A stretch of DNA of 61,248 bases from Gammaproteobacteria bacterium (GCA_029882215.1 JAOULC010000019.1:1-61248); one strand, 5' to 3'. Shown: positions 17,798 through 27,414, counted from the first letter of the stretch. The notes: generated by a model not told the origin, from the sequence alone. Numbers and translations are program-made.

Positions 17798-17824
17798 AAA
17801 GCGGGTGAGTTTGTTCCCCGCTTT
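17798..17824 (+). other. Intercistronic hairpin between dsrA and dsrB
   Basis: AAAGCGGG and CCCGCTTT form an 8-bp stem with an 11-nt loop in the 72-base gap. There is no long T-run, so it is more likely a stabilising or processing element than a full terminator. Confidence 0.5.
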
Positions 17825-17847
17825 ATTCATAATTTGAGGAAGATACG

Positions 17848-18924
17848 ATGGCTTTAGAAGATATGAGACCACCTATTGAAACAGGTTGTCCTGATGGTTT
17901 TCAATACATGCACCCAATGTTGCGTAGAAACTTTGGTCTGTGGGCTTATCATGAAGATCCACAGCCAGGTGTTTTATTGCACGTAGCGAAAAGTGGTGAA
18001 AAAGTTTGGACTGTTCGCGCTGGTACTCAGCGTATTTTAGATATTTTCACGCTGCGTAAGTTGTGTGATATCGGTGATCAGCAAGCTGATGGTTATGTTC
18101 ATTTTACTATCCGTTCAAATATCGAGTATTTTGTAACTGACGAAGCAAAAGTGCAGCCATTAATTGATGCGCTGACTGAAGCGGGTTTTATTGTTGGTGG
18201 TACGCGTAACTCTGTTGCGATGATGTCACACACACAGGGTTGGTTGCACTGCGATATCCCTGGTACTGATGCATCGGGTGTTGTTAAGGCGATGATGGAT
18301 GAGCTGATTACAGAGTTTAAAGAGTGGAACATGCCTAACCGTGTTCACTTAACAACTTCATGTTGTCAGATTAACTGTGGTGGTCAGGGCGACATCGCGA
18401 TCAACGTGCAGCACACTAAGCCACCTAAGATTAATCATGATCTGGTTGCTAATGTCTGTGAGCGTCCTTCGGTTGTTGCTCGTTGCCCGGTAGCTGCGAT
18501 TCGTCCTGCACTGGTTAATGGTAAGCCATCTCTGGAAGTTGATGAGAAGAAATGTATCTGTTGTGGTGCATGTTTCCCGCCATGTCCTCCAATGATGATT
18601 AACGATGCTGAGCATTCTAAACTGGCTGTTTGGGTTGGTGGTAACCACTCAAATGCACGTGGCAAGCCTACGTTCCAGAAATTAGTTGCTGCTGGTATTC
18701 CTAATAATCCTCCACGCTGGCCTGAAGCAACTGCTGTTGTTAAGAATATTCTTAATGCTTACAAAGCAGATGCTCGTGACTGGGAGCGTGTAGGTGAGTG
18801 GGTTGAGCGTATTGGCTGGCCACGTTTCTTTGAAATTACTAACCTGCCTTTCACCAAGTACCATGTGGATACTTGGAAAGGTGCGCGTAACAGCCTGAAC
18901 GCTTCTACGCATATCCGTTTCTAA
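17848..18924 (+). CDS. dsrB: Reverse-type dissimilatory sulfite reductase, beta subunit
   Basis: 358 residues, usual DsrB length. Cofactor motif TSCCQINCGG (C172, C173, C177) and a ferredoxin domain with CICCGAC beginning at C236 and a further C246. It pairs with DsrA, carrying the catalytic siroheme at the subunit interface. GAGGAAG precedes the ATG. Like dsrA it uses codons typical of highly expressed genes. Confidence 0.98.
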   Translation: MALEDMRPPIETGCPDGFQYMHPMLRRNFGLWAYHEDPQPGVLLHVAKSGEKVWTVRAGTQRILDIFTLRKLCDIGDQQADGYVHFTIRSNIEYFVTDEAKVQPLIDALTEAGFIVGGTRNSVAMMSHTQGWLHCDIPGTDASGVVKAMMDELITEFKEWNMPNRVHLTTSCCQINCGGQGDIAINVQHTKPPKINHDLVANVCERPSVVARCPVAAIRPALVNGKPSLEVDEKKCICCGACFPPCPPMMINDAEHSKLAVWVGGNHSNARGKPTFQKLVAAGIPNNPPRWPEATAVVKNILNAYKADARDWERVGEWVERIGWPRFFEITNLPFTKYHVDTWKGARNSLNASTHIRF

Positions 18925-18939
18925 GATAGGGTTTTTGAT

Positions 18940-19332
18940 ATGAAATTTGGTATACAGGTAAATGAAGGTCCTTATACCCATGAAGCTTCTGTAACAGCGA
19001 TTAACTTTGTTAAATCTGCTGTTGCAAAAGGTCATGAGGTGTTCCGAGTGTTCTTTTATCATGATGGTGTTAATAACGGTACTCGTTATGCTAAGCCGCC
19101 ACAGGATGATATCAATATTCAGAAGACCTGGTCTGAGCTGGCTAAAGAGCACAATATAGATTTAGTTATCTGTGTTGCTGCTGCCCAGCGGCGTGGTCTT
19201 GCTGATGAAGGTGAGCAAGAACGTAATGGTCTGGATGGTAATAACATCATGGACGGTTTCCGGATTTCTGGCTTAGGCCAGTTGATCGAAGCCGGTATTG
19301 AATGTGACCGTCTGGTAGTTTTCGGCGACTAA
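18940..19332 (+). CDS. dsrE: Sulfur relay protein DsrE
   Basis: 130 residues, DsrE/TusD family. With DsrF and DsrH it forms an alpha2beta2gamma2 cytoplasmic complex that hands persulfide sulfur to DsrC. The persulfide-carrying cysteine is present at C78 (LVICVAAAQRRG), the same number as in A. vinosum DsrE, which separates it from TusD of sulfur-relay tRNA modification. It starts 15 bases after dsrB. Confidence 0.97.
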   Translation: MKFGIQVNEGPYTHEASVTAINFVKSAVAKGHEVFRVFFYHDGVNNGTRYAKPPQDDINIQKTWSELAKEHNIDLVICVAAAQRRGLADEGEQERNGLDGNNIMDGFRISGLGQLIEAGIECDRLVVFGD

Positions 19333-19348
19333 TTTAAGGGTCTTTGTA

Positions 19349-19756
19349 ATGTCTAACGTAAAGAAATTTATGTATATCAACAACAAGGCTCCTTACGGCA
19401 CGATTTACGCGTGGGAGTCTCTGGAAGTTGTTTTGATTGGTGCTGCTTTTGATCAGGAAGTTAGTCTGATGTTCACTGGTGACGGTGTATATCAGTTAAT
19501 GAAAGGTCAGGATACTAAAGAAGTAGGCATCAAAAACTTTTCACCAACTTATGCGGCATTAGGTGACTACGATATCAACAAAATTTATGTTGAAAAAGAG
19601 TCTCTGGATGCGCGCGGTTTAACTGTTGATGATCTAATGCACCTGGTTTGGGAAGATGAAGATGCTGATTGGGAAGAAAAAGACTCAATCCGTGTAGTGA
19701 CTTCTGCTGAGCTGGCTGAAATCCTTGATCAACAAGATGTAGTATTGAGCTTCTAA
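19349..19756 (+). CDS. dsrF: Sulfur relay protein DsrF
   Basis: 135 residues, DsrF/TusC family, with the usual opening KKFMYINNKAPYGTIYAWESLE. There is no cysteine at all, as expected for DsrF, which has a structural role in the DsrEFH hexamer. It lies between dsrE and dsrH with gaps of 16 and 11 bases. Confidence 0.97.
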   Translation: MSNVKKFMYINNKAPYGTIYAWESLEVVLIGAAFDQEVSLMFTGDGVYQLMKGQDTKEVGIKNFSPTYAALGDYDINKIYVEKESLDARGLTVDDLMHLVWEDEDADWEEKDSIRVVTSAELAEILDQQDVVLSF

Positions 19757-19767
19757 GGAGATTTGAG

Positions 19768-20076
19768 ATGTCTATTTTACACACAGTAAATAAATCGCCT
19801 ACTGATCGCAATACACTTGAAAGCTGTCTGAAGCTGACTGTTAAGGGTGCTTCAGTGCTTTTGATCGAAGATGGTGTTTATGGTGCAGTATCTGGAGCAG
19901 TTAGCTCACAGATGGTGCAAGATGCAATGGGCAATGTATCCGTTTATGTGCTTGGTCCAGACTTAAAGGCGCGCGGTGTTGATGAGTCGCGTTTAATCGA
20001 CGGTGTAAAAGTTGTTGATTACGATGGTTTTGTTGATCTGGCGACAGACAATGACACTGTTAGTGCTTGGGTTTAA
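19768..20076 (+). CDS. dsrH: Sulfur relay protein DsrH
   Basis: 102 residues, DsrH/TusB family, third part of the DsrEFH complex. The conserved cysteine is C20 (LESCLKL), matching the active DsrH cysteine described in A. vinosum. A GGAG precedes the ATG. Confidence 0.97.
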   Translation: MSILHTVNKSPTDRNTLESCLKLTVKGASVLLIEDGVYGAVSGAVSSQMVQDAMGNVSVYVLGPDLKARGVDESRLIDGVKVVDYDGFVDLATDNDTVSAWV

Positions 20077-20120
20077 TTTTTTTAGTATTTAATTAGCGAT
20101 AATCCGTAGAGGAAAAAATC

Positions 20121-20456
20121 ATGGCTGCTATTGAGTTTGAAGGTAAAAGTTACGAAGTTGATGAAGAAGGTTATTTGGTTGATCTGACCCAGTGGGTTCC
20201 GGGTCTGGCTCAAATCATGGCAAATGACGAAGATGCTGTTTTGACTGATGCTCACTGGGAAGTTCTGAACTTCTTACGTGAATACTACGAAGAGTATCAG
20301 ATTGCTCCTGCAGTACGTGTACTGACTAAGGCAATTGGTAAAAAACTGGGTAAAGACAAAGGCAACAGTAAGTACCTGTATGAACTGTTCCCATACGGCC
20401 CTGGTAAGCAAGCATGTAAATATGCTGGTCTGCCAAAGCCAACTGGTTGCGTATAA
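20121..20456 (+). CDS. dsrC: Sulfur carrier DsrC
   Basis: 111 residues, the mobile sulfur carrier that links DsrEFH, DsrAB and the DsrK subunit of the membrane complex. The flexible C-terminal arm ends KYAGLPKPTGCV and has both redox cysteines, C99 and the penultimate C110 (equivalent to CysB and CysA). These form the persulfide/trisulfide and disulfide states. It is followed by a stem-loop, in line with dsrC being expressed at a higher level than the genes after it. Confidence 0.98.
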   Translation: MAAIEFEGKSYEVDEEGYLVDLTQWVPGLAQIMANDEDAVLTDAHWEVLNFLREYYEEYQIAPAVRVLTKAIGKKLGKDKGNSKYLYELFPYGPGKQACKYAGLPKPTGCV

Positions 20457-20481
20457 TCGCACGCAGTTGTTTTGATCTGCG

Positions 20482-20500
20482 AGGAGGCTATATGCCTCCT
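20482..20500 (+). other. Stem-loop after dsrC
   Basis: AGGAGGC-TATAT-GCCTCCT, a 7-bp GC-rich stem, followed by TGTATTTAATTT. It may protect the dsrC mRNA 3' end or terminate part of the transcripts before dsrM. Confidence 0.6.
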
Positions 20501-20555
20501 TGTATTTAATTTCGAAGTATTTAAATCCGGAAGCATTAGACGGAGTTAGGTGAAA

Positions 20556-21293
20556 ATGTCTTTTTTACTGTTAATAGCGCTTGTTGTATTTATTGTTGGT
20601 GTTGGTTTAAAAATTAAACAATACGCTCAGACGCCTGCGCCACTAAAAATCCCTACTACGCCTGCACCTGTAACGCAGACTGGTGTTGTCTTCCGTATGG
20701 CACGTGAAGTCGTGCTTTTTGAAAGTCTGTTTAAATCGAATAAGTGGATCTGGGTCTTTGGCTGGATGTTTCACGTGTCTTTGTTGCTGGCATTCTTCCG
20801 TCACCTGCGTTATGTGGTGAGCCCTGATAGTTTTATGTGGCCGCTAGTTAGTAATGTCATTGTTCAGAGCTTTGGTCAGTATGCAGGCTTCGCGATGGTT
20901 ATCGGTCTGTTAGGTTTGCTGGCCCGTCGCTTCCTGGTAGAGCGCATACGTTATATTTCTTCTCCTTCAGATTATTTAATGCTGGTGATGCTGATTGTGA
21001 TCGGTGTCAGTGGTTTAATGATGAGCTTTGTATCGCACATTGATATAGTGCAGTTAAAAATGTTTGTGATGGGCTTGTTTGGTTTTGATTTCCAGAACTT
21101 ACCTGAAAGCACGGCTTTAATAGTTCATTTGCTTTTAGTTGTTGTGTTGCTGCTGATCTTCCCGTTCAGTAAGTTATTGCACGCACCGGGTGTGTTCTTT
21201 AGTCCAACGCGTAATCAGGTTGATAACCCGCGTGAAAAACGTCACCTGTCTGCATGGGCTGCTGAAAAATACAACGATCACGTAGATAAGTAA
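20556..21293 (+). CDS. dsrM: DsrM, cytochrome b subunit of the DsrMKJOP complex
   Basis: About 245 residues, a NarI-like membrane protein with five or six transmembrane helices. It should carry haem b and exchange electrons between quinone and DsrK. Candidate haem ligands include H in GWMFHVSLLLAFFRHLRY and in the later helix around IVHLLLVV. The ATG is preferred over the GTG two codons earlier because GGAG lies 10 bases ahead of it. Confidence 0.95.
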   Translation: MSFLLLIALVVFIVGVGLKIKQYAQTPAPLKIPTTPAPVTQTGVVFRMAREVVLFESLFKSNKWIWVFGWMFHVSLLLAFFRHLRYVVSPDSFMWPLVSNVIVQSFGQYAGFAMVIGLLGLLARRFLVERIRYISSPSDYLMLVMLIVIGVSGLMMSFVSHIDIVQLKMFVMGLFGFDFQNLPESTALIVHLLLVVVLLLIFPFSKLLHAPGVFFSPTRNQVDNPREKRHLSAWAAEKYNDHVDK

Positions 21294-21348
21294 AAATATT
21301 CACTACGTAATAACTGATAACGATTAACTTTAATCTAGGAAGTAAGTT

Positions 21349-22884
21349 GTGGCTGATTTCGAGACACCAGAAATTAAAGAGTTTATAGGCATTCCTGCAC
21401 TGCAGGAAGGCTCAATGGCGCATAGTTCACCATTTATAGCGTATACCGATCATCAGGAGGCATTAGGCTATCCAGGTGAACTGGTAGAGAACTGGCAGCA
21501 GGTTGCGCTGGATAAAATGGATGACTTGCGTAGCCGTTATCGTTCGTTTCAGGTGTTTCTTGATTCATGTGTAAAGTGCGGTGCCTGTACCGATAAATGC
21601 CATTACTTCCTCGGTACCTCTGATCCTAAAAACATGCCGGTTGCACGTCAGGATTTGCTGCGAAAAGTGTATCGCCGTTATTTTACTTTTGCTGGCAAAT
21701 ACTTCCCGAAACTGGTTGGTGCTGAAGATTTAACAGAAGCGGTACTGGATGACTGGTACAGCTATTTCCATCAGTGTTCGCAGTGTCGCCGTTGTTCAGT
21801 GTTTTGCCCGTACGGTATAGACACAGCGGAAATCTCAATGGCTGCCCGAGAAATTATGGATGCTGTTGGTAAAGGCCAAAAATACTGTAACGAAATTATC
21901 GGCAAAGTATTTACAGTCGGTAATAACCTGGGATTGCCGGGTAAAGCACTGGCGAATGTTCTTGAAGGTCTTGAAGAAGACGTTGAAGACGATACCGGTG
22001 TAGCCGTTAAATTCCCGCTTGATGTGAAAGGTGCTGATATTTTATTAGTGACACCTTCTGCTGATTTCTTTGCAGAGCCTCACATTGATGGTCTGATCGG
22101 TTACGCAAAAGTATTTCATGAAACTGGCGCTAGCTGGACCTTAAGTACCACCGCTTCTGAAGCGGGTAACTTTGGTATGTTTATAGGCTCTTACGAAAAC
22201 ATGCGTCGCGTATCCATGCGGATTCGTGATGCGGCTAAAGAATTAGGTGTTAAACGCATCATCTTTGGTGAGTGTGGTCATGCATGGCGTATAGCGTACA
22301 GCTTCCTAAACACGCTGGTTGGTCCTTTTGATTTTCTTGATCAGAGCTATCCGATTCCTCAGCACATCCTTGAGTACACCTGGGGCGAGTTAGAGAAAGG
22401 TACCTTACGCATCAACAAAGAAGAAAATGATCACATGACGCTGACATTTCATGATTCATGTAATGTGGCGCGTGGTTCACGCATGGGTGATTACCCGGGC
22501 GGTCAGTTCGATTATCCGCGTAATGTTATTAAAGCAGTTTGTAATAATTACGTCGACATGGATCCAAAAACAACGAAAGAAGCAACTTTCTGCTGCGGTG
22601 GCGGCGGTGGTCTTCTGACAGATGATTTAATGGAGATCCGTGTTAAGGGTGTTTTGCCTCGTGCAACAGCGCTGAAGAGCGTTGTTGAAAATGAAGGCGT
22701 AACCCACATGGCAGCGATTTGTGCAATCTGTAAGAGTCAGTTCACAAAAACGTTACCTTATTATGGCTTCACTATGGATCAAATAGTGAGTGTCCACCAG
22801 TTAGTTAGTGAAGCGCTGGTCATGAAAGGTTCTGAGCAAGAAGCAGAACTTGATGGCACCGACGGCGACGACACCGAAGAATAA
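21349..22884 (+). CDS. dsrK: DsrK, HdrD-like iron-sulfur subunit
   Basis: 511 residues. DsrK resembles the catalytic HdrD subunit of heterodisulfide reductases and is thought to reduce or oxidise the DsrC disulfide. Two ferredoxin motifs are CVKCGACTDKC and CSQCRRCSVFC (near residues 70-155). C-terminal cysteine-rich CCG segments include TFCCGGGGG and the earlier DSCNVARGS, which bind the unusual [4Fe-4S] centre. Start codon is GTG with AGGA 8 bases upstream; dsrK starts with ATG in many relatives. Confidence 0.97.
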   Translation: MADFETPEIKEFIGIPALQEGSMAHSSPFIAYTDHQEALGYPGELVENWQQVALDKMDDLRSRYRSFQVFLDSCVKCGACTDKCHYFLGTSDPKNMPVARQDLLRKVYRRYFTFAGKYFPKLVGAEDLTEAVLDDWYSYFHQCSQCRRCSVFCPYGIDTAEISMAAREIMDAVGKGQKYCNEIIGKVFTVGNNLGLPGKALANVLEGLEEDVEDDTGVAVKFPLDVKGADILLVTPSADFFAEPHIDGLIGYAKVFHETGASWTLSTTASEAGNFGMFIGSYENMRRVSMRIRDAAKELGVKRIIFGECGHAWRIAYSFLNTLVGPFDFLDQSYPIPQHILEYTWGELEKGTLRINKEENDHMTLTFHDSCNVARGSRMGDYPGGQFDYPRNVIKAVCNNYVDMDPKTTKEATFCCGGGGGLLTDDLMEIRVKGVLPRATALKSVVENEGVTHMAAICAICKSQFTKTLPYYGFTMDQIVSVHQLVSEALVMKGSEQEAELDGTDGDDTEE

Positions 22885-22924
22885 ACATATTTTTGTAATA
22901 TAGATTACATCTGGAGATATACAC

Positions 22925-24883
22925 ATGGCTACTTCAAAAGACGAGATGCAAAACAGCGGTTTAACTTTCCGCCGTTTTGAAGATGGTGACCACACATGGG
23001 GTTCAATGCATGACAAGATCTTCAATGAAGATACTTCTTATAAATGCCCTACATATGTTCACCGTACGCCGCCTTGTCAGGGTTCATGCCCTTCAGGTGA
23101 GGATATCCGTGGTTGGTTAGATATCGTACGTGGTATAGAAAAGCCTCAAGGTGATGTGAGCTGGCAGGAATATGCATTCCAGCGCTCTACGACTGCAAAC
23201 CCGTTCCCGTCAATGATGGGCCGTGTCTGCCCGGCTCCTTGTCAGGACGGCTGTAACCGTAATGACGTTGAAGACTTCGTGGGTATCAATGCAGTTGAGC
23301 AGTTCATCGGTGATACTGCGTTTAAAGAAGGTTTTAAATTTGCAGCACCGGCATGTGGCGATAAAAAAGTAGCGATTATTGGTGGTGGTCCAGCTGGCAT
23401 GGCAGCAGCTTACCAGTTACGCCTTAAAGGTATTGGCAGCACAATATTTGATGACCACGCTGAGCTGGGTGGCATGATGCGTTATGGTATCCCTGGCTAC
23501 CGTACACCACGTGAGCAACTGAATCACGAGTGTCAGCGTATAATTGATATGGGTAACATCGAACTGAAGATGAATACTCGCGTAGGTAAAGACGTTGCCG
23601 TTGCTGATCTTGAAAAAGAGTACGATGCGGTTTTATGGGCACTAGGTTGCAAAACTGGTCGTGGTTTATTCCTTGATGATTTCGCAGCAACGCCAAACTG
23701 TGTAACGGCTGTTGATTTTCTAGAGCAATTCAACAAAGGTGACATGAAGTACACTGCCAACAAAGTATTATGTGTGGGTGGTGGTGATACTTCGATCGAC
23801 GTTGTTTCTGTATCACGTCGTATTGGTACATTAAAAGATCTGCAAGAAAATCCTGAAGATGCGGCAACGGGTGTAACAACACACGGTGATGTTGCAGACT
23901 CTGACAAGAAAGCCTGTGACAGCGTTGTCTTAACTGCACTGTTTGCACAAGACCAAATGACGGCAGCAGAGCACGAAGTAAATGATGCGCTACAAGAAGG
24001 CGTTATCATCATGAATGAAGTAATGCCGGTAGAAATCATTAAAGATGCCAGCGGTCGTGCAACGGCTCTGAAACTGGTTGATAGCAAATTTGAAGGCAAT
24101 ATGCCGGTTGCTGTTGAAGGCGGAAAAGAGTATGTCGTTGAGTGTGATCTGATTGTATCTGCAATCGGTCAGACCGGTGATATGACAGGCGTTGAAGACT
24201 TTGATAATGGTCGTGGTCTGATTGATTCAGATAAAAACTTCCAGGTCCCTGGTAAAACGGGTCACTTTGTCTGTGGTGATATAATCCGACCTCACTTGTT
24301 AACAACAGCGATTGGTCAGGCGTCTAAAGCAGCTGATAGCATTGAGGCATTCATCAATAAAGTTGAACTCGGTAAGCGTCCTAAAGTTGATGTTCACCAT
24401 TTCAGTCTGATGAATAAGCTGAATGAAGTCGGTAAAACACCTGAGAAATATGATGCAAGTCTGGGTGACTTACGTGGTACATCATTCGCTAAGTTTGCGG
24501 TACATAACTTTGAAGACCGCTCTAACGCACAGGTGATCTCAACAGACCAAATGTTTTTAGGTCACTTCGAGCAGAAGAACCGTAACCTGCGTACTGAAGA
24601 TGTGCCAAATGCCGATCAGGTACTGGGCCACTTTGCAGAACGTATGAACAGCTATGATGAAGCGACTGCACAGGCTGAAGCTGAGCGTTGCATGAGCTGT
24701 GGTATGTGCTTTGAATGTGATAACTGTGTTATCTACTGCCCGCAAGATGCCGTCTTTAAAGTAAATAAAGCCGAGGCTTCAACTGGTCGTTATGTTGATA
24801 CTGACTATGCAAAATGTGTTGGTTGTCATATCTGTTCAGACGTTTGTCCTACTGGCTACATCGACATGGCTCTGGGCGAATAA
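22925..24883 (+). CDS. dsrL: DsrL, NAD(P)-linked flavoprotein partner of DsrAB
   Basis: 652 residues, GltD-like iron-sulfur flavoprotein, needed for sulfur oxidation in A. vinosum. N-terminal cluster cysteines CQGSCPSGED and CPAPCQDGC; FAD site IGGGPAGMAAAYQLR (about residue 150); NAD(P)-binding site CVGGGDTSIDVVS (about 283). A C-terminal ferredoxin domain has CMSCGMCFECDNC and CVGCHICSDVC, giving two further clusters. It accepts electrons from DsrAB and passes them to NAD(P)+. Confidence 0.97.
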   Translation: MATSKDEMQNSGLTFRRFEDGDHTWGSMHDKIFNEDTSYKCPTYVHRTPPCQGSCPSGEDIRGWLDIVRGIEKPQGDVSWQEYAFQRSTTANPFPSMMGRVCPAPCQDGCNRNDVEDFVGINAVEQFIGDTAFKEGFKFAAPACGDKKVAIIGGGPAGMAAAYQLRLKGIGSTIFDDHAELGGMMRYGIPGYRTPREQLNHECQRIIDMGNIELKMNTRVGKDVAVADLEKEYDAVLWALGCKTGRGLFLDDFAATPNCVTAVDFLEQFNKGDMKYTANKVLCVGGGDTSIDVVSVSRRIGTLKDLQENPEDAATGVTTHGDVADSDKKACDSVVLTALFAQDQMTAAEHEVNDALQEGVIIMNEVMPVEIIKDASGRATALKLVDSKFEGNMPVAVEGGKEYVVECDLIVSAIGQTGDMTGVEDFDNGRGLIDSDKNFQVPGKTGHFVCGDIIRPHLLTTAIGQASKAADSIEAFINKVELGKRPKVDVHHFSLMNKLNEVGKTPEKYDASLGDLRGTSFAKFAVHNFEDRSNAQVISTDQMFLGHFEQKNRNLRTEDVPNADQVLGHFAERMNSYDEATAQAEAERCMSCGMCFECDNCVIYCPQDAVFKVNKAEASTGRYVDTDYAKCVGCHICSDVCPTGYIDMALGE

Positions 24884-24915
24884 GCTCGGGCTCTGGCGAA
24901 TTAGTGGAGAATATC

Positions 24916-25401
24916 ATGGTGTTATGGTTTCGAAAAAACCTTCAGAACATAATGCTGGCAGCGATAGCTATGCTGCTGGCAACTTCTGTAAATGTTAATG
25001 CTGAAGTTGTAGCCCCTGTCGTACCGAAAGGCAAGGGTGAACAATGTGTTGAGCCAACTGATGTGATGCGCAAGAATCACATGGAGATGCTAAAGCACCA
25101 GCGGGATGAAACCATGCATAATGGTATTCGCACTAAAAAACATGCTCTTAAAGAGTGTATCGCCTGCCACGTACAGGAAGATGAAAAAGGTCAGGTCGCA
25201 CGTTTTGGCGATGACGGGCACTTCTGTAGTTCGTGCCATAACTATGCCGGTGTTAATGTTGACTGCTTCCAGTGTCATGCTGATCGTCCGCAAGAGTTGA
25301 TTGGTAAAGGTCATAAAATCAAGCCTCATCACACGGCAGACTTTAAAGATAAAGCTATCAATAAAGAAGCGCTGCAAGCTTTAACGGAGGTATCAAAATG
25401 A
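24916..25401 (+). CDS. dsrJ: DsrJ, periplasmic trihaem cytochrome c
   Basis: 161 residues starting MVLWFRKNLQNIML, chosen because GGAG lies 6 bases ahead and a signal anchor follows at once; longer readings extend into dsrL. Three haem-binding motifs are visible: CIACH, CSSCH and CFQCH, as in characterised DsrJ. A signal peptide or uncleaved anchor covers residues about 8-35. Periplasmic electron-transfer subunit of DsrMKJOP. Its stop overlaps the dsrO start (ATGA). Confidence 0.96.
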   Translation: MVLWFRKNLQNIMLAAIAMLLATSVNVNAEVVAPVVPKGKGEQCVEPTDVMRKNHMEMLKHQRDETMHNGIRTKKHALKECIACHVQEDEKGQVARFGDDGHFCSSCHNYAGVNVDCFQCHADRPQELIGKGHKIKPHHTADFKDKAINKEALQALTEVSK

Positions 25402-26135
25402 AAACAGTAAATACAACTGATACTTCAAAACGTAAGTTTTTAGGTGGTGCCGCTGCAGTTGCCGGTATTGCTATTGCGCCGGGCGTACTTTTACAAACGG
25501 TAAATGCCAAGCCTGATAACGAAGCAGTAAGCAATAAAGTCCGCTGGGGCATGCTGATTGACACCAACAAGTGTGGCGATGGTTGTACTGATTGTGTGAC
25601 AGCCTGTAATACTGAAAATGGCTTAACCGGTTTTGAACGCCCTGAAACTGATTCACAGTGGATTCGTAAACTGACATTAAAAGATAAACAAACGGGTCAC
25701 GTACAAACACTACCTGTTATGTGTCAGCATTGTGAAACGGCCCCTTGCGTTGATGTCTGCCCGACCGGTGCATCATTTAAGCGTGAAGACGGTATTGTAC
25801 TTGTAGACAAGCATATTTGTATTGGCTGTCGTTACTGCATGATGGCTTGCCCGTATAAAGCGCGTAGCTTCGTACATGAAGATTTACAGGATCAAAAAGA
25901 TCATGCACCACGTGGTAAAGGTACTGTTGAATCCTGCACTATGTGTGTACACAAAGTTGATAACGGAGAGAACCCGGCTTGTGTAACTGCCTGTAATAAA
26001 GAACATAAAGCCATGTACTTTGGTGATCTTAATGACGCAAACAGCGAAATCTCTAAACGCCTTAAGCAGTATGGTGGTAAGCAGATTCGTGCGGACTTAG
26101 GTCTGAATCCTGGCGTACGTTACCAGGGCGTTTAA
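25398..26135 (+). CDS. dsrO: DsrO, periplasmic ferredoxin subunit
   Basis: 245 residues with an N-terminal Tat-like signal in which the twin arginine is KR (SKRKFLGGAAAVAG). Four ferredoxin-type motifs are present, among them CGDGCTDCVTAC, CQHCETAPCVDVC, CIGCRYCMMAC and CTMCVHK. It passes electrons between DsrJ and the membrane subunit DsrP. It overlaps dsrJ by four bases, so translation is coupled. Confidence 0.96.
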   Translation: MKTVNTTDTSKRKFLGGAAAVAGIAIAPGVLLQTVNAKPDNEAVSNKVRWGMLIDTNKCGDGCTDCVTACNTENGLTGFERPETDSQWIRKLTLKDKQTGHVQTLPVMCQHCETAPCVDVCPTGASFKREDGIVLVDKHICIGCRYCMMACPYKARSFVHEDLQDQKDHAPRGKGTVESCTMCVHKVDNGENPACVTACNKEHKAMYFGDLNDANSEISKRLKQYGGKQIRADLGLNPGVRYQGV

Positions 26136-26159
26136 GATAAAAACGAGAGTAGATAGACT

Positions 26160-27368
26160 ATGAAATTAATTAGATTCGCTTCAATTGATGGAAACAGCAA
26201 CGGCTATTGGGGCTTGATGGCGTTGCTTGCAGCTTTTATTCTTGCTGCCCTGGGTTCGTCGTATTACATGGAACACCACGGTCATCATGTGACAGGCATG
26301 ACTAACCAGATCGTCTGGGGCTTACCACATGTGTTTGCGGTATTCTTAATCGTTGCGGCTTCCGGTGCGCTTAACATTGCATCGATTGCCTCGGTCTTTA
26401 ACAAGAAGGCCTATAAACCTCTGGCGCGTCTATCAGCAGTGCTGGCACTGGCTTTACTGGCCGGTGGTCTTATGATTCTGGTTCTGGATCTTGGCCGGCC
26501 TGATCGCTTGATCATTGCGGCTACAATTTATAACTTCAAATCTATTTTTGCCTGGAACATGATCCTCTATTCTGGTTTTATGGGAATAGTCGGTGTTTAT
26601 ATCTGGACAATGATGGATGAAACCGTGGGCCGCTTTAATCGTCTTGCAGGGATCTCTGCATTCATCTGGCGTATAATGCTGACAACGGGTACCGGTTCTA
26701 TCTTTGGTTTTCTTGTTGCGCGTCAGGGTTATGATGCGGCTATCATGGCACCAATGTTCATCATCATGTCTTTCGCATTTGGTCTTGCTATCTTTAACCT
26801 GGTTTTGTTTGCTGCATATAACGGTACTAGACGTGAATTAGGTGATGCAATTGTTAAGCGTTTAAGAAATTTGTTAGGCGTGTTTGTTGCTGCGATTATG
26901 TACTTTGTCGTGGTCTTTCATTTAACAAACTTATATGCAACAGAACATCACGGTGTTGAAGCATTTATTTTGCGTGACGGTGGTATCTTTACCCAGCTAT
27001 TCTGGATTGGTCAGGTTGTTATCGGTGGTTTAATCCCGTTAGCACTATTGTACGCGCCGCAGTTACAAGGTTGCCGTAAATCAATGGCGCTGGCATCTGT
27101 ACTAATCGTACTGGGTGGCCTTGCACAAATGTATGTGATCATCATCGGTGGTCAGGCTTATCCGCTGCAGTTGTTCCCGGGCATGGAAGTAAGCAGTTCA
27201 TTCTTTGACGGAGTGGTGAATTCATACACACCTACTTTAGCGGAATTAATGCTTGGTCTGGGTGGTGTTGCAGTTTCTTTAATTGTTGTCACACTGGCTC
27301 TTAAAGCGCTGCATTTGCTACCGATTAGTCTTGCTGACGCTGTTGCTGATCCGCATCATAAAGACTAA
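26160..27368 (+). CDS. dsrP: DsrP, NrfD-like integral membrane subunit
   Basis: 402 residues with about ten transmembrane helices, NrfD/PsrC family. It is the second quinone-interacting membrane subunit of DsrMKJOP, with no haem motif expected. Typical segments are LDLGRPDRL (about residue 104) and LYAPQLQG. A stem-loop follows before dsrN. Confidence 0.96.
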   Translation: MKLIRFASIDGNSNGYWGLMALLAAFILAALGSSYYMEHHGHHVTGMTNQIVWGLPHVFAVFLIVAASGALNIASIASVFNKKAYKPLARLSAVLALALLAGGLMILVLDLGRPDRLIIAATIYNFKSIFAWNMILYSGFMGIVGVYIWTMMDETVGRFNRLAGISAFIWRIMLTTGTGSIFGFLVARQGYDAAIMAPMFIIMSFAFGLAIFNLVLFAAYNGTRRELGDAIVKRLRNLLGVFVAAIMYFVVVFHLTNLYATEHHGVEAFILRDGGIFTQLFWIGQVVIGGLIPLALLYAPQLQGCRKSMALASVLIVLGGLAQMYVIIIGGQAYPLQLFPGMEVSSSFFDGVVNSYTPTLAELMLGLGGVAVSLIVVTLALKALHLLPISLADAVADPHHKD

Positions 27369-27387
27369 TCGTTAGATGATGTCTTAA

Positions 27388-27414
27388 AGCTGTCGGTCAT
27401 TCTTACCGACAGCT
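27388..27414 (+). other. Stem-loop between dsrP and dsrN
   Basis: AGCTGTCGGT / ACCGACAGCT, a perfect 10-bp stem with a 7-nt loop, followed by ACTCCCAAATT without a T-run. This suggests mRNA processing or partial attenuation between the electron-transfer genes and the cofactor genes. Confidence 0.6.
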
